A stretch of 64,000 nt of DNA from Streptomyces sp. NBC_00483 (GCF_036013745.1 NZ_CP107880.1:434001-498000), one strand, 5' to 3'; shown: positions 1 to 8,274, counted from the first letter of the stretch. Made by a program: numbers and translations. The notes: generated by a model from the sequence alone, not told the origin.

Positions 1-949
1 CGACGGGTGCCGCGTACGCCTGGGCGACGGCGACCGCGATGTCCGCGTCCTCGCTGTTCGCGGCGAGAGCGTCGGCCGCATTGCGCGCGGCGGCGCGGCT
101 ATTGACCGTTTCCAGCCACAGCTGGGCGAGGCGGTGCTTGAGTGACTGGAAGGAGCCGACGGGCCGGTTGAACTGGTTGCGCTCCTTCGTGTAACGCACG
201 GTCTCCGTCAACAGCCAGTCCGCGAGCCCCAGTTGCTCGGACACGAGCATCCCTGCACCGGCCCGCAGCGCCCGCCGCACCGCCGTCGCCGCACTGTCGG
301 TCAGCTTTCGCCCGGCGGCCCCCGCGAACGTCACGGCGGCCAGCGGACGCGTACGGTCCAGCGAGACCTGCGGCTCGACGGTGACACCCTCGGCGCCCGC
401 GTCGACCGCGAACAGGCCGCTCGCGGTGGGCACGAGGAACACGTCGGCGGCGCCCGCGTCCGCGACACCGGTGACGCGGCCGGTCAGGGCCCCGCCCTGT
501 TCTCGTACGTCCCTGAAGTCCTGCCCGGGCGCGGCCGACAGCGGCACGGTGAGCACGCCGATGGAGCGGCCGGAGGCGAGCGCGGCGAGGACGGTGGCCG
601 CCTCGTCGCCCTCGCAGGCGAGCAGCGCCTCCGTGGCGATGACGGCGCTGGTCAGGTACGGCACCGGGGCGACGGCGCGGCCCAACTCCTCCAGGACGAC
701 GGCCGCTTCGCGGTGCGAGGCGCCCTGGCCGCCCTTGTCCTCCGGGACGAGGAGCCCGGCGAGACCCATCGTCTCGGCGAGGTTCTTCCACAGCTCGCGG
801 TCGTGCGGCGCGTCCGTGTCGACGCGGGCGAGGACCTCGGTGGCGTCGCAGTGGTCGCTGAGCAGGTCGCGGACCGCAGAGCGGAGCGCTTCCTCCTCCT
901 CGGAGTAGAGGAGGTCGGGTTCGGTGTTCGTGGTGGTCGTCGTGGTCAT
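1..949 (-). CDS. Acyl-CoA dehydrogenase family protein, C-terminus cut by window edge
   Basis: About 316 codons are visible, starting at an ATG at 949 and running off the left edge without a stop. The translation begins MTTTTTTNTEPDLLYSEEE and continues with the helical N-terminal domain of acyl-CoA dehydrogenases (EALRSAVRDLL, then LAGLLVPEDKGGQGAS and VVLEELGRAVAPVPYLT), followed by a beta domain and the start of the C-terminal helical bundle (RNQFNRPVGSFQSLKHRLAQ). Enzymes of this family introduce a 2,3 double bond into acyl-CoA thioesters using FAD. The start codon overlaps the stop of the upstream acyl-CoA dehydrogenase by 4 bp (ATGA), so the two are translationally coupled and may form a heteromeric enzyme, as FadE pairs do in actinobacterial steroid and lipid breakdown. 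The family is clear from sequence; the substrate is not. Confidence 0.9.
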   Translation of the reverse strand, partial: MTTTTTTNTEPDLLYSEEEEALRSAVRDLLSDHCDATEVLARVDTDAPHDRELWKNLAETMGLAGLLVPEDKGGQGASHREAAVVLEELGRAVAPVPYLTSAVIATEALLACEGDEAATVLAALASGRSIGVLTVPLSAAPGQDFRDVREQGGALTGRVTGVADAGAADVFLVPTASGLFAVDAGAEGVTVEPQVSLDRTRPLAAVTFAGAAGRKLTDSAATAVRRALRAGAGMLVSEQLGLADWLLTETVRYTKERNQFNRPVGSFQSLKHRLAQLWLETVNSRAAARNAADALAANSEDADIAVAVAQAYAAPV

Positions 950-2130
950 CGGGCGAGGTCCTTCCAGGCGACGTCCTTGTCGGTGCGCGGCTCGGACGGC
1001 AGGCCCAGGACGCGCTCGGCGACGATGTTCAGCAGGATCTCGCTCGTCCCGCCCTCGATGCTGTTCCCCTTGGCGCGCAGATACCGGTAACCGGCATCGC
1101 GGCCCGCGAAGTCGACGATCTCGGGCCTGCGCAGGGTCCAGTCGTCGTACAACAGCCCTTCCTCGCCGAGGAGTTCGACTTCCAGGCCGCTGATCTCCTG
1201 GTTGAGGCGGGCGAAGCCGAGCTTCATGCCGGCGCCCTCGGGCCCGGGGTGCCCGGCGACGAGCTGCTGACGCAGCCGCTCGCTCGTGAGGCGGGCGACC
1301 TCGGCCTCGACCCACAGCTTGACGAGGCGCTGGTGCAGGTCCTGGGTGCGCAGTTCGGGGCGCTCGCGCCAGGTCTTGGCGACGATGCCGACGAGCCCGC
1401 CCTCGCGCGGCACGCGCATACCGCCGATGGAGACGCGCTCGTTGTTGAGGGTGGTCTGGGCGACCCGCCAGCCGTCGCCGACCTCGCCGAGCCGGTGGGC
1501 GTCGGGAATCCGGACGTCGGAGAGGAACACCTCGTTGAACTCGGCCTCGCCGGTGATCTGGCGCAGCGGCCGGACCTCGACGCCGGGGTCGGTCATGTCG
1601 CACACGAAGTACGTCATGCCCTTGTGCTTGGGCACGTCCGGGTCGGTGCGGGTGACGAGGATCGCGAAGCGGGCGTTGTGCGCGTTGGACGTCCACACCT
1701 TCTGGCCGTTGACGACCCAGGTGTCTCCGTCACGGACGGCGCGGGTGCCCAGTGCGGCCAGGTCGGAGCCGGCGCCCGGCTCGCTGAACAGCTGGCACCA
1801 GACCTCCTCACCGACCCAGAGCGGCTTGAGGAAGCGCTGCTTCTGCTCTTCGGTGCCGTAGCGCAGGATGGTGGGGGCGGCCATGCCGAGCCCGATGCCG
1901 TTGCGCCGCGGGTTGTTGTCGGGCGCGCCCGCGGCCGTCAGCTCGGCCTCGACGACGGCCTGGAGGGCGCGCGGCGCGTCGAGACCGCCGAGGCCCTCGG
2001 GGTAGTGCACCCAGGCGAGTCCGGCGTCGAAGCGGGCGCTGAGGAAGTCCTCGCGGGACGTGCTCGCGGGCGGATGCGCGGTGAGGAACTCCTTTGTGCG
2101 GTCCCTCAGTTGGGCGGCGTCGAGGCTCAT
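946..2130 (-). CDS. Acyl-CoA dehydrogenase family protein
   Basis: A 394-residue, full-length acyl-CoA dehydrogenase, predicted to oxidise an acyl-CoA at C2-C3 with FAD and pass electrons to an electron-transfer flavoprotein. Visible hallmarks are the flavin/substrate loop WCQLFSEPGAGSDLA (about residue 110), the motif KVWTSNAHNA, the beta-domain segment around TLNNERVSIGG, and the C-terminal NSIEGGTSEILLNIVAERVL, which matches the family's terminal signature. It is coupled by 4-bp overlaps both to the upstream quinone-oxidoreductase-like gene and to the downstream partial acyl-CoA dehydrogenase, so all three form one operon. The chain resembles the FadE-type enzymes of actinobacteria; the acyl substrate (steroid side chain, branched or straight fatty acid) cannot be told from sequence. 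Confidence 0.92.
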   Translation of the reverse strand: MSLDAAQLRDRTKEFLTAHPPASTSREDFLSARFDAGLAWVHYPEGLGGLDAPRALQAVVEAELTAAGAPDNNPRRNGIGLGMAAPTILRYGTEEQKQRFLKPLWVGEEVWCQLFSEPGAGSDLAALGTRAVRDGDTWVVNGQKVWTSNAHNARFAILVTRTDPDVPKHKGMTYFVCDMTDPGVEVRPLRQITGEAEFNEVFLSDVRIPDAHRLGEVGDGWRVAQTTLNNERVSIGGMRVPREGGLVGIVAKTWRERPELRTQDLHQRLVKLWVEAEVARLTSERLRQQLVAGHPGPEGAGMKLGFARLNQEISGLEVELLGEEGLLYDDWTLRRPEIVDFAGRDAGYRYLRAKGNSIEGGTSEILLNIVAERVLGLPSEPRTDKDVAWKDLAR

Positions 2131-3116
2131 GCGACGGCTCCTTCCTGCTGGCGGGCGTTCAGACCCGGCACCACCACGACGCGGCCCGTCGTGACGCCGT
2201 CGGCGACGCGCTGGACGGCGGACGCGGCGTCGCTCAGGTCGACGCGCTCGCTGACGAGGGGCTTGATGGCGCCGCTCGCGGCCAGCTCGGTGAGCTTCTG
2301 GTGGCAGTGCGGGATGAGCTTCGGGTTCTTGGTGGCGTACAGGCCCCAGTGCAGCCCGAGGATCGAGTAGTTCTTCACGAGCGCGTGGTTGAGCGCGGCG
2401 GTCGGGATGGCGCCGGAGGCGAAGCCGACGACGACGATGCGGCCCTCGAAGGCGACGACCTTCGTGGACTGCCGGTACGCGTCGCCACCCACCGGGTCGT
2501 AGATCACGTCGGCGCCGTGGCCGCCGGTGGCCTCCTTCACGGCGGCGATGACGTCCTCGGAACGCCGGTCGATCACGACGTCGCAGCCGAGCTCGGCCGC
2601 GACCTTCGCCTTCTCGGGGCCGCCGGCGACGCCGATGACCCGGGCGCCCGCGGCCTTGCCGAGCTGTACGGCGGCGCTGCCGACCCCGCCCGCGGCGGCG
2701 TGCACGAGGAGCGTCTCGCCCGCCTGGAGGTGGGCGCGCTGGTGCAGGCCGAACCAGCCGGTCTGGTAGCCGATGTGCAGGGCGGCGACCTCGGCGTCGT
2801 CGAGCGAATCGGGCGCGGGCAGCAGGGACTTCGCGTCGGCAACCGTGTACTCGGCGAGGCCGCCGCGCGGCAGCGTCGGGTTCGCGATGACGCGGCGGCC
2901 GTCCTCGGTCTCACCGCAAATCTCCACGCCCGGCGTGAACGGCAGCGGCGGTGTCACCTGGTACTGCCCCTTGCACAGCAGGGCGTCCGGGAAGTTGATG
3001 TTGGCGGCGCGCACCTTGAGCAGAACCTGCCCCTCACCGGGCTCGGGACGCTCCACCTCTTCGAGGCGCATCACCTCGCTCGGCTCGCCGTTCTCGTGCA
3101 CTTGCCATGCCTGCAT
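2127..3116 (-). CDS. NADPH:quinone oxidoreductase family protein (zinc-free MDR)
   Basis: A 329-residue medium-chain dehydrogenase/reductase of the quinone-oxidoreductase branch. The N-terminal GroES-like domain begins MQAWQVHENGEPSEVMRLEE; the nucleotide-binding domain holds the glycine-rich motif HAAAGGVGSAAVQLGKAAG (about residue 138). The catalytic-zinc cysteine/histidine pattern of alcohol dehydrogenases is absent, which fits a zinc-free NADPH-dependent quinone or enoyl reductase. It is the first gene of a three-gene operon with two acyl-CoA dehydrogenases (4-bp overlap at 2127-2130), suggesting it reduces an enoyl or quinone intermediate of the same pathway. A possible TetR-type dyad and -10 box lie just upstream (3161-3177). 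Function beyond the family is inferred. Confidence 0.9.
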   Translation of the reverse strand: MQAWQVHENGEPSEVMRLEEVERPEPGEGQVLLKVRAANINFPDALLCKGQYQVTPPLPFTPGVEICGETEDGRRVIANPTLPRGGLAEYTVADAKSLLPAPDSLDDAEVAALHIGYQTGWFGLHQRAHLQAGETLLVHAAAGGVGSAAVQLGKAAGARVIGVAGGPEKAKVAAELGCDVVIDRRSEDVIAAVKEATGGHGADVIYDPVGGDAYRQSTKVVAFEGRIVVVGFASGAIPTAALNHALVKNYSILGLHWGLYATKNPKLIPHCHQKLTELAASGAIKPLVSERVDLSDAASAVQRVADGVTTGRVVVVPGLNARQQEGAVA

Positions 3117-3160
3117 GCGGAGCCTCCACGGGACTGCTTCGTCAAACCGGGTTCGGCCGC

Positions 3161-3177
3161 ATACTAAGCGGTCGCTT
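3161..3177 (-). promoter_or_regulatory. Candidate -10 box and TetR-type dyad for the acyl-CoA dehydrogenase operon
   Basis: On the minus strand TAGTAT (3166-3161) is a good TANNNT -10 box. It is abutted by the dyad AAGCG-GT-CGCTT (3166-3177 on plus). Short palindromes of this kind overlapping the -10 are common operators of TetR regulators of acyl-CoA metabolism; no such regulator gene lies next to it here, so the controller is unknown. Confidence 0.4.
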
Positions 3178-3203
3178 GCCGATCTGTGAATCCCCTGCGA
3201 GGG

Positions 3204-3830
3204 TCACTGGTCCCTCTTCCGCGCGGGCCGCGCACGTACGTGCATCCGCTCCCCCTGCGGCCCGAACAGCACGAGGAACTCGGCGGGCCCCTCCCCCGTC
3301 GACCCGAACCAGTGGGGCACGCGCGTGTCGAACTCGACGACCTCCCCGGGCTCCAGCACCACGTCGTGCTCGCCGAGCACCAGCCGCAGCTTGCCCGAGA
3401 GCATGTACATCCACTCGTAGCCCTCGTGCGTCTTCTGTTCCGGCTCCAGCCGACGCTGCGGCTCGATCACCTTGTACGCCTGGAGCCCGCCCGGCTTCCG
3501 CGTCAACGGGATCATGGTCCGACCGCCCCGAATGATCGGCTTCGCCTGCACCCGTGGGTCCTCCACGGGCGGGGCGCCGACCAGCTCGTCCAACGGCACC
3601 TTGTGCGCGCGGGCGATGGGCAGCAGCAGCTCCAGGCTGGGCTTGCGCAGGCCCGACTCCAGGCGGGACAGCGTGCTCACGGAGATGCCGGTGGTCTCGG
3701 AGAGACCGGACAGGGTGGCGCCGCGGTCCTTGCGCAGCGCGCGCAGTCTGGACCCCACGCCGGACAGGACGGCGTCCATGCTCGCGTCGGACTGCTCGTC
3801 TTCGTGGTGCTGATGGCCTTGCCGATTCAT
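3204..3830 (-). CDS. XRE-family regulator with C-terminal cupin domain
   Basis: 208 residues from the ATG at 3830. Residues about 20-80 are a Cro/CI helix-turn-helix (VGSRLRALRKDRGATLSGLSE then TTGISVSTLSRLESGLRKPS); residues about 125-200 are a cupin_2 beta barrel (YEWMYMLSGKLRLVLGEHD and VPHWFGSTGEGPAEFLVLFG). Proteins of this layout bind DNA as dimers and sense a small ligand in the cupin. It is transcribed away from a thioredoxin-reductase-like flavoprotein gene, its likely target. The minus-strand promoter TTGACA (3865-3860), 17 bp, TGCAAT (3842-3837) ends 6 bases before the ATG, so the mRNA is probably leaderless; a dyad flanks the -10 and start codon, which suggests autoregulation. An upstream in-frame ATG at 3902 would lie before this promoter and is not favoured. 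Confidence 0.9.
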   Translation of the reverse strand: MNRQGHQHHEDEQSDASMDAVLSGVGSRLRALRKDRGATLSGLSETTGISVSTLSRLESGLRKPSLELLLPIARAHKVPLDELVGAPPVEDPRVQAKPIIRGGRTMIPLTRKPGGLQAYKVIEPQRRLEPEQKTHEGYEWMYMLSGKLRLVLGEHDVVLEPGEVVEFDTRVPHWFGSTGEGPAEFLVLFGPQGERMHVRARPARKRDQ

Positions 3831-3865
3831 GAATCCATTGCAGTTTCGGCAAGCTTGTTTGTCAA
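3818..3865 (-). promoter_or_regulatory. Promoter and inverted repeat at the XRE-cupin start
   Basis: CTTGCCGA (3818-3825) and TCGGCAAG (3846-3853) are perfect 8-bp arms enclosing the -10 region and the start codon at 3830; the 10-bp palindrome ATTCATGAAT (3825-3834) sits inside. A minus-strand -35 TTGACA (3865-3860) lies 17 bp from TGCAAT (3842-3837). The placement fits an autorepressor operator for the XRE-cupin protein. Confidence 0.55.
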
Positions 3866-3925
3866 TACGGCGAGAGCGGGTGCACCGTCGAGAACAAGGC
3901 ATTCCACGGTTGTGAGGCGGTCACC

Positions 3926-4957
3926 ATGCAGGCACAGGTCAAGCAGGACACACAGGACACCTACGAGGTCGTGATCGTCGGCGGCGGAACGGCGGGCCTG
4001 ACCGCCGCGCTGATCCTGGGCCGCTCGCGCCGCTCGGTCCTCGTGGTCGACGCGGGCGAGCCGCGCAACGCGCCGGCCGCGCACATGCACGGCTTTCCGT
4101 CGCGGGACGGCATGCCGCCCGCCGAGTTCCTGGCGGAGGTGCGGCGGGAGGTCACCGAGTACGGCGTCGAGCTGGTACGGGACCGGGTGACGGCGGCCGA
4201 GCCGGACGGGGCGGGCGAGTTCGAGGTGACGCTGGCGGACGGCGGCCGGGTGCACGCACGACGCCTCGTCATCGCCACCGGCCTGGTGGACGAACTCCCC
4301 GACATCCCCGGCCTCGCCGAACGCTGGGGCGACGATGTGATCCACTGCCCGTTCTGCCACGGCTACGAGGTGCGCGACCGGCCCATCGCCGTCCTCTACC
4401 GCAAGGCGACGGGCATCCACCAGGCCCTCCTCTTCAGCGGCCTCTCCTCCGACGTGACGCTGTTCCTGAACGGCGCGGACGAGGACGACCTCCCGGACGA
4501 GCACTGGCAGACGCTGGCGGCGGCCGGGGTGAGCGTGGTGAGCGGCAAGGTCCACGGCATCGAGGTGACGAACGACCGGCTGACCGGGGTGCGCCTCGAA
4601 GGCGGCCGGGTGTTCCCGCGCTCGGTCCTCGTCGTCCCGACGGTGATGGTGCCGCGCGACTCCCTGCTGAACGCGCTCGGCGCCCGCACGAAGGACACCC
4701 CGGCAGGCCCGTTCGTCGAGGTGGACCCCACCGGCCTGACCAGCGTCCCGGGCGTCTGGGCCGTCGGAAACGCAACCGGCCCCGCGGAACAGGTCGTCAA
4801 CGCGGCAAGCGCGGGCTACCGCGCCGGCGTCACACTCCACGCCCAGCTCCTCCACGCGGACCTGGAGCGTGAGGTCGCGCGACGCCGCGCCGGGGTGTTC
4901 TCACCGGAGGGCGAGCGCGCGGTGGCGCGGGCACGGCGGGAGGCGGTGGGGGCGTGA
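3926..4957 (+). CDS. NAD(P)/FAD-dependent oxidoreductase, thioredoxin-reductase-like
   Basis: A 343-residue flavoprotein of the thioredoxin-reductase fold. The FAD-binding motif VVIVGGGTAGLTAALILGRS lies near residue 15; the redox pair CPFC is in VIHCPFCHGYEVRDRP (about residue 140); the C-terminal FAD motif is GVWAVGNATGPAEQVVNAASAG. In classical TrxB the second nucleotide-binding domain carries GGGDSA; here the corresponding region (RPIAVLYRKATGIHQALLFS) lacks it, so it resembles the shorter thioredoxin-reductase-like and dithiol-oxidase group rather than TrxB. It is divergent from the XRE-cupin regulator, which probably controls it. A strong hairpin follows the stop. The physiological substrate is not evident. 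Confidence 0.9.
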   Translation: MQAQVKQDTQDTYEVVIVGGGTAGLTAALILGRSRRSVLVVDAGEPRNAPAAHMHGFPSRDGMPPAEFLAEVRREVTEYGVELVRDRVTAAEPDGAGEFEVTLADGGRVHARRLVIATGLVDELPDIPGLAERWGDDVIHCPFCHGYEVRDRPIAVLYRKATGIHQALLFSGLSSDVTLFLNGADEDDLPDEHWQTLAAAGVSVVSGKVHGIEVTNDRLTGVRLEGGRVFPRSVLVVPTVMVPRDSLLNALGARTKDTPAGPFVEVDPTGLTSVPGVWAVGNATGPAEQVVNAASAGYRAGVTLHAQLLHADLEREVARRRAGVFSPEGERAVARARREAVGA

Positions 4958-4988
4958 GCTCCCCACGACTGCCCGCACGGCGCCGTTC

Positions 4989-5023
4989 AGAAGCAGCCGG
5001 GTCTCACGGACTCGGCTGCTTCT
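4989..5023. terminator. Intrinsic terminator-like hairpin between convergent genes
   Basis: AGAAGCAGCCG (4989-4999) and CGGCTGCTTCT (5013-5023) form a perfect 11-bp stem with a 13-base loop. It follows the flavoprotein stop (4957). The MFS gene's stop codon is in the loop and its last codons are in one arm, so the hairpin can serve both converging transcripts. Confidence 0.7.
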
Positions 5024-6539
5024 CCGAGGTCACCTCAGTGTGGGTCGGCCGTTGTGTGAACGCCCGCAGCGACAGCCACACCGCGACAAGGAGGCTCGCG
5101 ATACAGAGTCCGAGGGCGACGTGGTAGCCCACCTCGAACGCGTTTCGAGCCGTGGCCTGCATACGCGAGGGGACTTCGTGGAGGTCTCCCGTGGCGATGG
5201 AGCGGGATTCATCGTGGGTGTGTCCGAAGCGCGACGCGGCCCAGTCGTGGTGAGTCGCTGTCACTCCGATCGCGGCTACGAGCGCGAGTCCTACGGCGGT
5301 ACCGAGCTGGCGGGAAGAGTTCAGCACGGCCGAGGCGGCGCCGGCGACGGACGCGGAGACGTCACGCATCGCCACGTGGGTGATCCCGGGAACGAGCAGT
5401 CCGAATCCGACTCCGGCGACCAGGTAGCCCATGCCGGCCACCCCGAAGGGCGTGGTTGACGTCAAGGTGCTCAGCACTGCCACACCGAGCGCCCCCGCCG
5501 CGCAGCCCGTGGTGACGAGGGCCCGTGACGTGAAGCGTTGACCGAGTTTGCCGGCCAGTTGCGCGGCGATCAGGAACGGGACGTTCATCAGCAGCCACGA
5601 CAGGCCGGTGTGAAGTGCGGACCAGCCGCGCAGGTTCTGGAACATCAAGGTGACGTAGTAGAGCGTGCCGCTGAAGGCAACGTAGCCGGCGAAGTAGATG
5701 ACACAGGCGGCGATGAACCCAGGGTTGCCGCGCACGGCTCTCGGCACCAAAGGATCGTCGGCCCGGCGTTGCCAGAACACGAACGCCCCGAGAACGAGCC
5801 CTCCGGTGGCAAGCGGCACCAGCGTTCGCGCGGGCTCCCAGGGGACATCGGTCGTGGTGATCAGTCCGTACGTCACAGCCGCCAGGCCCACCGACGCGAG
5901 CACGACGCCTCGCACGTCAAGCGGTCTCGGCTCGGAGGTCACGGCGGCTCGCGGGACCGTCAGCAGAATCAGGACGACCGTCACGACGATGATCGGGAGG
6001 TTGACCCAGAAGATCGTTGACCAGCCCAGTACCGACAGCAGCAGGCCGCCGACGATTGGGCCCGCCCCGAAGCCGATGCCGCCGATCGCAGCCCACCAGC
6101 CGATCGCGCGACCGCGCCGTTCCGGCGGGTAGATGTCTGTCAGCACGGCGAGGGTGAGCGCCAGGATGGCCGCTCCGCCGGCTCCCTGACCGACCCGCGC
6201 CCACACCAGCGCCACGGGACTGGGGGCCAGCGCCGCTCCCGTGCAGCAGAGGCCGAAGACGACGAGACCTGCCAACAGAACGGGCCGGTGGCCGAGCCTG
6301 TCACCGAGTGCGCCCATCAAAGGGATCAACGTCGCCAGGCCGAGGGCGTAACCGCTGATGATCCACTCCAACGCGCCGGGGGCGGCCCCGAGCTCGCGCT
6401 GGATCGTCGGGAGGGCGACATTGACGATGGTGACATCGAGCTGGATCACGAACCCGGCCAGGCACAACGCCAGCAGCGCCATCCGTTGTCGTTGTCGTTG
6501 TCGGGCATCTAGCGTCGGGACTGATTGGTTCGGGGCCAT
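5004..6539 (-). CDS. MFS transporter, DHA2 (EmrB/QacA-type) 14-TM efflux pump
   Basis: 511 residues from the ATG at 6539 (a GTG at 6542 is equally placed behind the ribosome site AGGAG). The chain starts with FVIQLDVTIVNVALPTIQREL, the DHA2 motif D1 (LDVTIVNVALP), then GALGDRLGHRPVLLAGL (motif A) and GRAIGWWAAIGGIGFGAGPIVGGLLL (motif C). Hydrophobic segments are consistent with about 14 helices. Such proton-driven pumps export drugs or the cell's own metabolites. The gene is divergent from an ECF sigma-factor gene with only 77 bp between them, so the two may be co-regulated. Its C-terminal codons lie in the bidirectional hairpin at 4989-5023. The exported compound is unknown. Confidence 0.92.
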   Translation of the reverse strand: MAPNQSVPTLDARQRQRQRMALLALCLAGFVIQLDVTIVNVALPTIQRELGAAPGALEWIISGYALGLATLIPLMGALGDRLGHRPVLLAGLVVFGLCCTGAALAPSPVALVWARVGQGAGGAAILALTLAVLTDIYPPERRGRAIGWWAAIGGIGFGAGPIVGGLLLSVLGWSTIFWVNLPIIVVTVVLILLTVPRAAVTSEPRPLDVRGVVLASVGLAAVTYGLITTTDVPWEPARTLVPLATGGLVLGAFVFWQRRADDPLVPRAVRGNPGFIAACVIYFAGYVAFSGTLYYVTLMFQNLRGWSALHTGLSWLLMNVPFLIAAQLAGKLGQRFTSRALVTTGCAAGALGVAVLSTLTSTTPFGVAGMGYLVAGVGFGLLVPGITHVAMRDVSASVAGAASAVLNSSRQLGTAVGLALVAAIGVTATHHDWAASRFGHTHDESRSIATGDLHEVPSRMQATARNAFEVGYHVALGLCIASLLVAVWLSLRAFTQRPTHTEVTSEKQPSP

Positions 6540-6574
6540 CACATCGTGCTCCTGTCACGTTCTCGCTCGTACGC

Positions 6575-6593
6575 GTGTCAAAGGCACTGACAC
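6575..6593. promoter_or_regulatory. Dyad in the efflux pump / sigma factor intergenic region
   Basis: GTGTCA (6575-6580) and TGACAC (6588-6593) are 6-bp arms 7 bases apart, 24 bp before the sigma gene start. It could bind a dimeric regulator; no clear ECF-type -35/-10 pair could be assigned here. Confidence 0.35.
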
Positions 6594-6616
6594 CCCGCAA
6601 CACGAGGACGTGACCG

Positions 6617-7507
6617 ATGGACCCTGTGGAACAGCTCAGCCGACACTTCGAGGACAACCGTCAACGCCTGACTGCCCTGGCCCACCGGATCCTCGGCAAC
6701 AGCGCTGACGCGGAAGACGCGCTCCAGGACGCCTGGGTCCGCCTCAGCCGCCCCGGTGCCACCGATCTGTCCGCCGTCGCCAACCTCGACGGGTGGATGA
6801 CCACGGTCGTCTCACGCACCTGCGTCAACAAGCTCAGGGCCCGAGCCGCGCGCCCCGAAAGCCCGACCGACTCCATCGGGCCCGTGCTCCACGTGCGCCC
6901 CGACCACGAACCGGGCCCAGAGGATCGGGCTCTCCTCACCGAGCAGGTGACCCTGGCGCTTCATGTCGTCCTGGAGAGCCTGACGCCGCCCGAGCGCCTC
7001 GCGTTCGTGCTGCACGACTCCTTCGGGACGCCGTTCAGCGAGATCGCCGCCATCCTCGGCAAGTCGACAGAGGCCACCCGCAAGCTCGCCAGCCGCGCGC
7101 GTCAAAGAGTGCACGCCGTGGATCCGACCGATATCGAGACCGACCCGGCACGTCAACGCGGTGTGGTCGACGCCTTCTTCTCCGCATCCCGCGACGGCGA
7201 CCTCGACACGCTCCTCGGCCTGCTGCACCCCGAGATCACATTCCACGCCGACGGCCGGGCCACCAGGCCTGCCGCGACCGCCACGATCCGCGGCCCGGAG
7301 AACGTGACACGGCGCGCAGCGGCGTTCGCCGTCCCGGAGGCCACCTTCAGGCCCGTCACGGTGAACGGCAGCGCCGCGGTCGTCGTCCACACCGGCGACC
7401 GGCCCGTTTCGGTCATGGCCTTCGTGGTTTCGGGCGCCCGGATCGTCCAGATCTACTCACTGCTCGATCAGCCACGCATCGACCAGCTGGTCAACAACCT
7501 CAGGTAG
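6617..7507 (+). CDS. sigJ-like: SigJ-like ECF sigma factor with C-terminal SnoaL-like domain
   Basis: 296 residues. Residues about 10-75 are sigma region 2 (LAHRILGNSADAEDALQDAWVRLSR), about 110-165 region 4 (VVLESLTPPERLAFVLHDSFG then PFSEIAAILGKSTEATRKLASRARQRV), and about 180-296 an NTF2/SnoaL-like domain (VDAFFSASRDGDLDTLLGLLHPEITFHADG). In SigJ/ECF41-type factors this extension replaces an anti-sigma factor and tunes activity. The DGGGK and NPDKL motifs that mark classic ECF41 members are not intact (DGRATRP, NNLR), so I place it only broadly as SigJ-like. It is divergent from a DHA2 efflux gene; a GTGTCA-7-TGACAC dyad (6575-6593) is in the shared upstream region. No carboxymuconolactone-decarboxylase-type partner gene, common beside ECF41, is next to it. 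Confidence 0.9.
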   Translation: MDPVEQLSRHFEDNRQRLTALAHRILGNSADAEDALQDAWVRLSRPGATDLSAVANLDGWMTTVVSRTCVNKLRARAARPESPTDSIGPVLHVRPDHEPGPEDRALLTEQVTLALHVVLESLTPPERLAFVLHDSFGTPFSEIAAILGKSTEATRKLASRARQRVHAVDPTDIETDPARQRGVVDAFFSASRDGDLDTLLGLLHPEITFHADGRATRPAATATIRGPENVTRRAAAFAVPEATFRPVTVNGSAAVVVHTGDRPVSVMAFVVSGARIVQIYSLLDQPRIDQLVNNLR

Positions 7508-7531
7508 GCCCACGCGGCTGCGCCTGGTACG

Positions 7532-7753
7532 TCAGCCGACCGCGCCGACCTCCCCCTCCCACCTCAGCAGGTCCCCCGGCTGGCAGTCGAGGACCTCGCA
7601 GAGGGCGGCGAGGGTTGTGAAGCGGACTGCCTTGGCGCGGCCGTTCTTCAGGACCGCGAGGTTGGCGGGGGTGATGCCCACGCGGTCGGCCAGTTCACCG
7701 ACGGACATCTTGCGTTTGGCCAGCATCACGTCGACGTCGACGACGATCGGCAT
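7532..7753 (-). CDS. Small Cro/CI-family helix-turn-helix protein (DUF2975 partner)
   Basis: 73 residues that are almost entirely one helix-turn-helix: MLAKRKMSVGELADRVGITP then ANLAVLKNGRAKAVRFTTLA and a tail LCEVLDCQPGDLLRWEG, the typical YozG-like form. The start codon overlaps the stop of the DUF2975 membrane protein by one base (TGATG), so the two are co-translated. Pairs of a DUF2975 membrane protein and a small Cro-like protein are widespread in Gram-positive bacteria (YoaS/YozG in Bacillus), but their role is not settled; a membrane-linked transcription switch is an inference. The dyad upstream of the pair (8275-8295) is a plausible target of this protein. Confidence 0.88.
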   Translation of the reverse strand: MPIVVDVDVMLAKRKMSVGELADRVGITPANLAVLKNGRAKAVRFTTLAALCEVLDCQPGDLLRWEGEVGAVG

Positions 7754-8259
7754 CAGATGACCTCGTCCAGCTCGGCCCGCAGCCCCGTCGCCTCGACGTC
7801 GCGCGCGACCGCCTGGGCGAGCAGCACGCGCAGCACGAGCACGATGAGCGCGACCCCGAGGATGGCCAGGCCGATGCCGCCCATGATGAGGGTGACGCCA
7901 GGGTCCTCCCGCTGGCCGGGGGCGTTGACGGCGGTGACCGTGAACCAGAGGACGGCTGCCGACACGATGGCGCCGATCACGCCGTCGACGTAGCGGAACG
8001 CCGCATCGGAGAACACGGTTCCGCGACGCACCATCGCCACCAGCCGCCATACGCAGACCAGGGCGACCTGGGCCGTCACCATGCCCAGGATCGTGATCAC
8101 GCGCAGCGCGGTCAGCGGGAGTGTCCCGTCCTCCGGGTCGTTCCCGCTGATCAGCACCCACGCCATCGACGCCTGGACGAACACGGTGCCGGCGAGCACC
8201 ACCACGAGTACGGCGCGCAGCGCACGCACGGTCAGCTTTCCCATGACCCACCATTCCAT
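7753..8259 (-). CDS. DUF2975 family membrane protein
   Basis: 168 residues with four hydrophobic segments: VLRAVLVVVLAGTVFVQASM, ITILGMVTAQVALVCVWRLV, VIGAIVSAAVLWFTVTAV and GGIGLAILGVALIVLVLRVL. The pattern and length match DUF2975. It is the first gene of a two-gene unit with the Cro-like protein. Start choice: ATG at 8259 gives this length; the ATG at 8244 (MGKLTVRAL) is an alternative. A minus-strand -10 box TAGATT (8279-8274) lies inside a 9-bp-arm dyad, with transcription expected to begin near 8267. No enzymatic function can be assigned. Confidence 0.85.
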   Translation of the reverse strand: MEWWVMGKLTVRALRAVLVVVLAGTVFVQASMAWVLISGNDPEDGTLPLTALRVITILGMVTAQVALVCVWRLVAMVRRGTVFSDAAFRYVDGVIGAIVSAAVLWFTVTAVNAPGQREDPGVTLIMGGIGLAILGVALIVLVLRVLLAQAVARDVEATGLRAELDEVI

Positions 8260-8274
8260 CGAGTTGCGATGGGA

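Noticed and set aside
6553..6571. TGTCACG as an ECF-type -35 for sigma autoregulation
   Set aside because: No -10 at a workable distance; only the dyad was kept.
6617..7507. Firm assignment of the sigma factor to class ECF41
   Set aside because: The DGGGK and NPDKL motifs are not intact and the usual partner genes are absent.
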